A stretch of 64,000 nt of DNA from Megalonaias nervosa (taxonomy: Eukaryota; Mollusca; Bivalvia; Unionida; Unionidae), in contig JAECUM010029108.1 of assembly GCA_016617855.1 (NCBI GenBank), positions 1-64,000 on the forward strand, in the 5' to 3' direction. The notes under the pieces are model-generated. The model saw only the letters and a program-made list of their open reading frames with translations. It did no database searches and was not told the DNA's origin. Below, one piece after another: positions 56,301 to 64,000 of the stretch (its first letter is position 1; every line of letters starts with the position of its first letter). The position numbers were made by a program, and so were the translations under genes.

Positions 56301-57030
56301 GATCCGCGCACTTGGGTTCATCGCCTGATGTTTTTAGCCATGTTTCTGTCAGGAAAAAGACGTCGATATTCTGATCGTTGATAAAATTAACTATTTCTGT
56401 GCGCTTTTCGGATGGTCCTACTGATTGGGCATTGAATAATGCGATGCGCAGTGGTATCTCTTCGATAGCTGACACAAAGGTTGACGATTTAATTGGAATT
56501 TGGATTAGGTTGTCTAAATTAACGGCCGAATTTTTAAATTTCTGCGCCGGAAAGGGCGAAAGGGAGATAACTGGAATTCGTCTTCCTGTTCTACGCCGGC
56601 CAGCTTTGAAACAACGCTTCTTTTTTTCGCTTACGTTTACAATTATGGAATGATGAATGTAGTCCCAGATCGTTTAGTCTAGTGCACAATGTAGTGTGGA
56701 GAGCCAAGGAGTGGTCATTTAACGCAATTAATGAGGATCCATCATAGCATAAACGGGTGGACTGGCGAGTATCACGTGATGGCGGCTTGTTCGATAACAA
56801 AGGAAGCCGCAACAGTGGAGCAAGACAGCGAGAAAAAGTCTGATTTTTCTTGTTTCCAATACAAGAAGATGAAGAAACACATTCGAAAAGAACAGCCAGT
56901 GCATGATGAACACAATAACGCAGACGAAGACAGACAACAAGCACAAAGATCATGAAAACGGCACAAAAATCCGGACAGCTGCCTCAAGCCGGTTAAGCGA
57001 TGGCGGCCATCTTGAATCTTCCATCAAACT
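53390..57030 (-). mobile_element. CR1/L2-like non-LTR retrotransposon (LINE)
   Basis: This LINE lies on the minus strand with its 3' end at 53390. It ends in (ATT)n (seen as AATAATAAT at 53391-53411), preceded by a conserved GTAAAGCGCTTAGAGCTTC tail. A 5' non-coding or N-terminal part reaches about 57030. One long ORF with endonuclease and reverse transcriptase is broken by a single frameshift near 56065. The 5' end is approximate. It sits inside element 2 and is much better preserved, so it inserted later. Confidence 0.88.
53581..56475 (-). pseudogene. LINE ORF2: AP endonuclease-reverse transcriptase, one frameshift
   Basis: The N-terminal endonuclease piece (56475-56071) reads LRIALFNAQSVGPSEKRTEI, then FFLTETWLK and a GGGIAVIAK block. 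After a frameshift near 56065 the frame continues NLIILGDFNFHFDCPG and SSDHLCIICHLD, the catalytic Asp-Asn and Ser-Asp-His of the APE-type nuclease. The RT follows: KPLLKKPTLDHNDLKNYRPV, LDLSAAFDTIDHDILLHRLQ, GVPQGSVLGPVLFILYI, and the YADDTQIY active site. The C-terminal LDYCNSILSG and RILRVPRSEHASPLLSTLHW region is complete to 53581. The frame may extend upstream of 56475 (KAGRRRTGRRIPVISL, near 56600). It would nick DNA and copy its RNA in place. Confidence 0.92.
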
Positions 57031-57034
57031 GAAG

Positions 57035-58035
57035 AAGCAAATCTGCCTCATGAAAGCATTAGCACTGCAACACAATGTCTGCCAATATGTTTATCAAGGA
57101 AACGAATAAAGCAACGAGTTTAGTATGTAAATTAAAATGTACAATTGCCATGTTTATTTTGGCCGTTTAAAACTCGGACAGAAAAAATGTCACAATTAAT
57201 CTCTGGCTCTGCCAAGCAAGGGAAGAAACCCCAACCCCGTAAAACCGACATAGTGGCCTTTTTAAGTATGATGTGTCTTTTTGTCTACAATACAAACAAA
57301 TCATTCTTTGGGGATTACAATGTCTGTCATTGCCCTATACCTAGTAGGAAAATTTGTAATATGTTAAATAAACGGAAGAAAATAAAACCTCAATCAGGCT
57401 GAAGAAAAGGCGGCAACAAGATAATAAATTTTAAAAGCAACACGCCTAATTCTGGTTTAACTATGTGATAACAAATATCATAATGCTCTCAACTAGCTCC
57501 CCCTGAGCATACCATTTTAATTCATACTACCATAAAGCAAACATGTTTTGAACTCGTGAATTGACCTTGAATAAGTTGGTCAATAAGTGTACAAAATCTA
57601 GGTCAGCATTAATCAACCACAATGTGAGAAGAAAAAAACATTTTGACTGACTTTAGAGTGGTTGTCTTTGCGAGCATAATTTAAAGTCAGTAACATAAGT
57701 CGCAATGTTAGTAAGAATCTTAAACGTAGCCTCAATTCTAAGCCACCCATCCCCACCCCCTCTCGTCCTGCTCCCAGCTTTTGATCTACGATTCAGGATT
57801 TGAAAATGATATATGTTTACGATTGTAAAATATATGCCAAAAATGCATGCCCTTAATTGTCTTGATTTATACTTTTTCCATTATATTTTTTATATTCTTT
57901 CACACCATGCATAATAATATCACCAGCAGAGTTGTATGGATTATGAATGTGGGAAGGGAATGATAGTTTTGTTTAAGAAAGGGATCATAGTAGGGATGAT
58001 AAAGAGGGAACAAGTGATTAAGTTTGTTTATAAGG
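57035..58035. other. Non-coding stretch inside element 2
   Basis: No gene remnant recognised between the LINE 5' side and the right TIR. Confidence 0.5.
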
Positions 58036-58039
58036 GATT

Positions 58040-58440
58040 TAGAATCTATTCATTTTATACCCTTTCTTTCACATCATACCATCTTTTGTGATCAATAGAT
58101 GAGTAAGTAATAGCAGTCCTAATGGCTTGCTGAATAGGACGTGTAGTTTTAACAATACATTTCCTGATGGAAGGCTTAGAGACTCACACTTGTTAAACCT
58201 ACGGTGTAATTTAATTTCCGCTAGAGGCCACAGGGTCCCATTTAAGCCAAACCACTTATAATAATGAATAAAATGTGCTCTCGACGACATAAATGTCAGC
58301 TAGAGATACACAATGTTACACCTATGAACATTTTTAACGTAGGATTCTCATCTCGACCGCAGGATCCACATACCCTATTTAACATAGAACTCCCATTCTG
58401 CCCCCACCCCAAGTTATGCTCTTGAGTGGCGTCCTATGCT
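58040..58440 (-). repeat. Right terminal inverted repeat of element 2
   Basis: Diverged reverse complement of 42296-42690. The TATAAAAT box is conserved (58052-58059 on the minus strand). It ends CCTATGCT and is followed by ATAAAT, the presumed target duplication. Confidence 0.75.
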
Positions 58441-58446
58441 ATAAAT

Positions 58447-58985
58447 GTTTTCAGAAAGAAACTCTGGATTGTTTCGGCCATGAATAAGTCATCTGAGTGG
58501 AGTCGATTGTAATGAATACTGATACTGTGATTTGCATGTGACGTCAGTTGGTTAACATGTGTACATGAATATCGGAGATATTTTTTTCTGATCATTGGCG
58601 GAAAAAAAACCTAGCCTGTTTCAGCTGACAAAAATTGCAAATATGGTACACTGACCTTTGTACACCCATTTACTGGGGATAACAGAGGAATCCGGAACTG
58701 TGGCTATCATAATCGGAACTGCTGCATATAGGACCGCTTCCTGGAAACTGGCTTCCACCTGTAAGAGGACCAGAGGAGAGGGCTTCAGTTATGGATGAAC
58801 GTCATGATTGGTCCAAATATTCATAAACATAGATTGCCGTATTGCAAATTAGCCTTACAAGCGAATATGGTTTTTAAAACTTAAAGCAAATTACACAAGA
58901 GTTGATCAAAAGGTTCTGTCATAACGCTGGAAAGAAAAAAGTTACTTAACAGTTTACATTATATTTAGCAGTCGTTCTAAAAGTA
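58447..58985. other. Non-coding stretch
   Basis: Nothing recognised. Confidence 0.5.
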
Positions 58986-58989
58986 AATT

Positions 58990-59380
58990 TCTTTAGACTA
59001 AATGCAACTCTCCCATCTTGAGACCCATCTCCCGAACTCGTGCAGCAACCCATCACGTGACAGCATTCGTAGCATCCATGTAAATGCATTCTTTAGTTCT
59101 TCTTTGCTTTCGTAATGGTTTCCCCATAATGAATCTATCAATTTTTGAAAAGCCAGAACTCGTAAGGAGCTAAATCTGGGATGTATGGTGGTTAATTTAA
59201 TGTTTCAACTCCAAATTTTTGTAAGTCTGCATTGCAAACTTGCATGTATATGCGGGGGCGTTATCCTGGTACAAAATGAAGCCACCCTACAGTAGGTCTG
59301 GACATATTTTGTGAAAATCATCCCGTAAATTATATCTGAACACTAAAACATGGTATTATCCATTCACTGTGGTGCTTTCT
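58990..59380 (-). pseudogene. Mariner-like transposase remnant
   Basis: The minus strand gives TVNG (59355), YNLRDDFHKICPDLL, then GGFILYQDNAPAYT (the QDNAPAHT block with catalytic Asp), and in another frame PPYIPDLAPYEFWLFKN (the HPPYSPDLAP-D/E block). This is the C-terminal half of a mariner/Tc1-type DDE transposase with stops and frameshifts. The N-terminal DNA-binding part and both inverted repeats were not found. Confidence 0.75.
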
Positions 59381-59384
59381 AATG

Positions 59385-60540
59385 CCATGTGGTTCAAAAT
59401 TATTTCTTTTGTATATAATATGCATAACCTTTCTAGAAGATTTGGAAAGACATATCTTTCATAGCGATGTCACACTTGCGTACTTCCAAACACTGCTGTG
59501 TCTCTTTCTCTCGAGTACACGGTAGTATATCCATGTTCGATAACATGTAAAGATATTATTTAAGGAATATAGACTTCTAGTTTGTACCTGCATAATAATT
59601 CCCGTCAGATCTTTATCCTTAAACCAATGTGTTTTTATCAAATAATCTTGGCACCCAAAGGGCACAAACCCTGTGCATTCCTAATTTCTTGATCAGAATT
59701 TCTCATGCGCTTTCGTACAAAATATCTAAATTGTCTGCATCCTTTCGGATAATAACACGTATGTTTTTCTTCCTATATATTAAGAATCTGCTAATTCTTT
59801 TGAAAGATACGTCCTTGCCTATCTTTTCTTAAGTCGTCTTTGACATTTCACCTACCATCACTGAATCGCTGTGACGTAAAGCGTCAAACCAAACGAAACG
59901 AAATTAATATTAATATATAAGCTTATGTCAAGAAAATTAACATCAATATATAAGATAAGATACATTAGAATTCTACGTACAGCAACACAATACTTGACAT
60001 CTAGCACCTTACAGAGGTGCAGTCTGGAAGGGCAAGTTGAGGGCAGTCGGAGAGGGTACTCTTTCCACAAGCGGTGCTGACCGGGGCGCAAGCTCTCACA
60101 GACTTTGCAGTCACGGAGGAGAAGCGTTCTCGTATGAACTCCACCGTAAGTAAGGATCTGAAAAATATGACGAGCAAACTGTTATGAAAAGCTAAATCTG
60201 ATTAGCCATTATACTACAGGTTATTAGTACCCGTCCTTTCCAAGATGCTATTAGTACACAACACACCTCTCTGTTTGAATAGGAAATGGACTCGATATTC
60301 AATCACTTCGCCATGCAATTCTTGTTTTTCTGTATTTATCAAGTTTTACATCAAGGCACTTTTATTTCCATAGTTTGTTTGTATATATTATGTTGTAGAA
60401 TATAAAAAGCACCTTAGCACAGTAGAAAAATAGCCTGAATTAAAAAAAGGTGTTACATGTACTCTCTTTGAAATAGCGGTACCATAGATACAGGAAAACA
60501 AACAAACAGAATAGATGTACTAATGCCAAGTGTATTCATC
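59385..60540. other. Non-coding stretch
   Basis: No supported gene. Short frames lack motifs. Confidence 0.5.
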
Positions 60541-60555
60541 ATTTGGAACCTTCCT

Positions 60556-60934
60556 CTATGTATGGTATATACTGCTATAATGGTATATTGCGCTGTAAAA
60601 TACACACTGCTATAATTGTATATTGCGTTGTAATGGTACATACTGCTATAACGGTATATACTACTGTAATGGTATATTGTGTTGTAATGGTACTTACTGC
60701 TATAATGGTACATACTGCTGTAATAGTATATTGTGCTCTAATAGTATATTATGCTGTAATGGTATATACTGCTATAATGGTATATTGTGCTGTAATAGTA
60801 CATACTGCTATAATGGTATATTGTGCTGTAATGGTACATGCTGCTATAATGGGAAATGGTGAGGTAATGGTACATACTGCTGTAATGGGATATTGTGCAG
60901 TAATGGTACATATTGCTGTAATGGCATAGTGTGC

Positions 60935-60965
<31 letters not shown>

Positions 60966-61570
60966 ATAATGGTATATAATGCTGTAATGGTACATACTGT
61001 TACAACGGTATATACTGCTGTAATGGCATATTTAGCTGTAATTATATACTGCTATAATGGTATATACTGCTATAATGGTATATTGTGCTGTAATGGTACA
61101 TACTGCTATAATGGTATATTGCACTGTAATGATATATATTGCTGTAATGGTATATACTGATATAAGGTATATACTGCTATAATAGTATATTGTACTGTAA
61201 TGGTACATACTGCTATAATGGTATATTGTGCTGTAATAGTACATACTGCTATAAGGGTATATTGTACTGTAATGATATATACTGCTGTAATGGTGTATTG
61301 TACTGTAATGATATATACTGCTGTAATGGTATATTGTACTGTAATGGTACATACTGCTATAATGGTATATTGTACTGTAATGGTACATACTGCTATAATG
61401 GAATACTGTACTGTAATGGTACATACTGCTATAATGGTATATTGTACTCTAATGACACATACTCCTATAAGGAATTATTGTGTTATAATGGTACATAGTG
61501 CTATAATGGTACATACTGATATAATTGTATATTCTACAGTAATGGTATATACTGCTATAATGAAATTTGT
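60556..61570. repeat. ~18/36-bp minisatellite, about 1 kb
   Basis: Alternating 18-bp units TACTGCTATAATGGTATA and TTGTGCTGTAATGGTACA repeat with substitutions, interrupted by a (TA)n run at 60934-60961. Poly-(YNG/YHYS)-type frames on both strands are by-products. Confidence 0.93.
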
Positions 61571-61574
61571 GTAA

Positions 61575-63095
61575 TAAACGTGGTTCTTTCTCCAACAGAT
61601 ATAAAATTTAGAAGTCATTTCACATAAAAGATGGAAAATATTCGTTGATTTTGTTTTTTAAAGAGGGTGATTAGGCTATTCAGAATTGCATGTCAGCATT
61701 TCGAATAGGGTAAGGTTCATTTATAAATGTTTTAATGCTAGAGATGATTCACACATAAATAACTGATAGAGGAAATACATAAAGTTTAAGTTTTTATTAA
61801 ATGAAACTTTATGGCACAATGAAAATAAATAGATAATTGACCGATAATTAAATCACATACGTAAACATTGACGCAGTTCAGTGTATGTTTGGCTAATTCA
61901 TTTGGAAGTGTGGATCAGACTGGTTTATAAGGACAGAAATCAATCAATTATATCAAAAACGTACGTAGAAAGAACCCACATCACAAAACAGCATGCATTT
62001 TATGTTCTAACGATAATGACTGTAAAATCTGCATGATACATCAGAAACAGACATGAACTAATAAATTTGGTTAAAGAAATCCTCCTTAACTATAACTATA
62101 AAAGAACCACAAAGCATTCATTGCACACAAAACATTCAATCTAATAATACTGCCATTGTTATTGTCAAACCCATAAATCAAAACCAATGTTCCTTATTCT
62201 CATTAAGCAGTAAGTTATCGCCATATGAGAAACTCCTTTCTTGCTTGACATATTTCCAAGCTATTTCGACATTAGTTATTTAAATCCGATAGTATAATTC
62301 AGAATTTTAAATCGGAACACAATTTAATACCATTTGTACATGTGCACTATCAACCTATCGCTGAAATTCCTTAGCAAGATGTTATCTTTACTGGAAATAA
62401 TAAAAATACTGCTTACTAACAAGTACACACAACCTGATTTAATTACTGTAAAATGTCTGTAAATGCATGGTCCGAGCAAGTATGTCACTGTCCTGTAAGT
62501 ATTCGAATTTACGGGTTGATGGTAGAAACTATAAGCATCAACGTTTTGCTACTTTTTTAATTTGATTACAGAAACATACTAAATATTATTTCCTTGATTA
62601 TTTGTATCCCCGTGCAACAATTTTACAAACAAAGAAATCATGTATTTCGTAAACGTGCAATATCCCTTCTCGACGTGCATCCGTTCTAAATATTATGAGA
62701 TATGGTACAAATAGTGTTTCGCGTTATAATTTGTCCACCTTGAATTTGAACATATCCTTACTCGGTAGCCAGAAGATGTGATAAACTTTAAGCTGAATAG
62801 TTTCTTTGATTTACAGCTAACCACCTCTTGCCGCTGAACTATACATGTTTGTATAACTATGTCACTGTAACAATGCAAAGTCTAAGAATAATATGTGGGT
62901 ATCTGGAAATTCGCATCCATTTAATCATTCCAAATATAACAGTATTAATGGGTCTTACACACTAGCAAGGCTCTATAGTTTTTTTTTGGCGAGCTATAAA
63001 TAGTAGGCATTGTGCCACTAGCCATACTGTTTTCGGACAAAGGTAAGACAAAGCGTTTAGTAAACCGTATTGTTGTTTTCATCTTTATAAAATTT
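61575..63095. other. Non-coding stretch
   Basis: Nothing recognised in these 1.5 kb. Confidence 0.5.
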
Positions 63096-63107
63096 ATGGC
63101 TTTCGTG

Positions 63108-63398
63108 CAGTGCTGGATTAAGGCCTTCCAAGGCTATAAGCACTAAAAATATCATGGTGCCCCCTCCCCTACAAAATATGAAGCTTAAAAAAAAAACAAT
63201 ATTAAAAGCTAAAAAGATGGGAAAATACCAGTGTTGTCATCATTCCAAATCAAAATACTCGTACATGCAGATCGAAAATGGTCATATATAATTCATTCAA
63301 TTTTATCATCAAAAATTAATTTGATTTTTTTCTGGTGCCCCTGTTGGGCCGGTGCCCTATGGACGTGCTTAGTGCGCTTAATGGGTAATCCGACCCTG
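63108..63398. mobile_element. Non-autonomous hAT element (MITE)
   Basis: The ends CAGTGCTGGATTAAGG and (reverse complement) CAGGGTCGGATTACCC form imperfect terminal inverted repeats of the hAT type. Flanks CTTTCGTG (63100-63107) and CTTTCGCG (63399-63406) are an 8-bp target duplication with one change. The 291-bp interior has no transposase. Confidence 0.8.
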
Positions 63399-63674
63399 CT
63401 TTCGCGTGTAAGGTCCAAGAGGGACTTTCAAGTAGTAGTTGTTATTGTCGTTGTTGTTCTAGGGTTTAATGCCATTTTTCAGCACAAGATAGGCTATACA
63501 TGGCAGCTAGTATTAATGGTGGAGGTAGAACCCGGGAAAATCCCGGAATGAACCACCGACCCACGAGAAGCGACTGGCAAGTCAAGTAGTTGTTGTGAAA
63601 TAATGTTGCTTTGGAAACTGGACTCGCTGTTCCTGCCTCTGTGCATTGTTTAACACTGCAAATATATATGAGGA

Positions 63675-63755
63675 TAACTACTACTACTACTACTACTACT
63701 ACTTATTATTATTATTATTATTATTGTTGTTGTTGTTGTTGTTGTTGTTGCTTTT
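63675..63755. repeat. Compound triplet microsatellite
   Basis: (CTA)n, then (TTA)n, then (TTG)n in succession. Confidence 0.95.
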
Positions 63756-64000
63756 AAAAGTTGATCTTTATACGATTCAGTTGTAACTCTTTGGATGTGA
63801 ATTACAGCAATAAAATACATTTAATAATAAAAATTGTTCAACTATACCAATTTTCAACACACCAAAACAAACTAACCCTTTCAGATTCTATCTTAAACGC
63901 CTTCACCTCTCGGAAAAAACCAAGACAATAGAAATGTTTTTCTTATGTTTGAGCACAAGCTGCTTGATAATTTAATTGACATTATGTTACAGAAATGATA

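Larger units (their letters stand above)
42296..58440 (-). mobile_element. Polinton-like element 2, old and heavily decayed
   Basis: The inverted sequences 42296-42690 and 58040-58440 share AGTATAGGATGCCAC / AGCATAGGACGCCAC ends. They stay alignable for about 400 bp, though far more diverged than the TIRs of element 1. The flanks ATAAGT (42290-42295) and ATAAAT (58441-58446) look like a 6-bp target duplication with one change. Minus-strand remnants inside include major capsid protein, penton, packaging ATPase and a BIR domain. The capsid proteins belong to a lineage different from element 1. I found no polymerase, integrase or protease; they are lost, or hidden in the unread parts (49-53 kb). 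A LINE inserted at 53390-57030. Confidence 0.7.

Noticed and set aside
56591..56953. 120-residue minus-strand frame as a separate host gene
   Set aside because: It lies in the 5' part of the LINE, just upstream of ORF2, and has no domain of its own.
60543..61574. Long Tyr/Cys/Asn- and Ile/Val/Met-rich frames
   Set aside because: Every frame stays open because of the 18-bp repeat; no start context or domain.

Overview
The window looks like a repeat-rich, AT-rich stretch of an invertebrate animal genome. The evidence is eukaryotic mobile DNA throughout: LTR and non-LTR retrotransposons, tRNA-derived SINEs, mariner and hAT remnants, long microsatellites, and one exon with a clear splice acceptor. 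A marine lophotrochozoan, probably a mollusc, is my inference from the mix of repeats; nothing in the window proves it. I see no complete host gene. Nearly all recognisable coding sequence belongs to mobile elements, and almost all of it is broken by frameshifts or stop codons.

Region by region. 1-2213 is a decayed piece of a Polinton/Maverick (large self-synthesising, virus-like DNA transposon) with four genes called A, B, C and D here. 2228-3810 is a truncated gag-protease piece of an LTR retrotransposon. 6873-13553 is a nearly full-length copy of that retrotransposon on the minus strand, with two ~935-bp LTRs and a CTCA target duplication. Its order is gag-protease-integrase-RT-RNase H, the unusual Gmr1-like order. 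13.6-23.4 kb is mostly non-coding: two SINEs, a solo LTR inside a (TA)n tract, a long foldback, a ~700-bp triplet array, and one probable host exon (19335-19594).

23389-39898 is an apparently full-length 16.5-kb Polinton (element 1). It has ~350-bp terminal inverted repeats and a 6-bp AATGGA target duplication. Minus-strand genes on its left are C, B, A and a fibre-like protein. The plus-strand block is packaging ATPase, a coiled-coil protein, penton, small membrane/core proteins, major capsid protein, adenain-type protease, a zinc-ribbon protein, and PLA2-like plus integrase in one frame. On the minus strand follow a possible VLTF3-like protein and a tandem-HNH nuclease, and on the plus strand protein-primed DNA polymerase B and gene D. 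Together these cover replication (PolB), integration (INT), capsid formation and maturation (MCP, penton, PRO), packaging (ATPase) and perhaps host attachment and entry (fibre, PLA2). Most genes are broken but by few lesions, and the two TIRs differ little, so inactivation seems fairly recent.

42296-58440 is a second and much older Polinton-like element (element 2) with ~400-bp TIRs and near-identical 6-bp flanks (ATAAGT/ATAAAT). Its capsid genes belong to a different lineage from element 1. It carries minus-strand remnants of a BIR (inhibitor-of-apoptosis) domain, packaging ATPase, a Gly-rich protein, penton, a small basic protein and major capsid protein, plus a 39/40-bp minisatellite. A 3.6-kb CR1/L2-like LINE lies inside it. 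From 58.4 kb to the end are a mariner remnant, a ~1-kb minisatellite, a 291-bp non-autonomous hAT element and triplet repeats.

All calls come from reading the sequence and from motif knowledge; no database search was possible.
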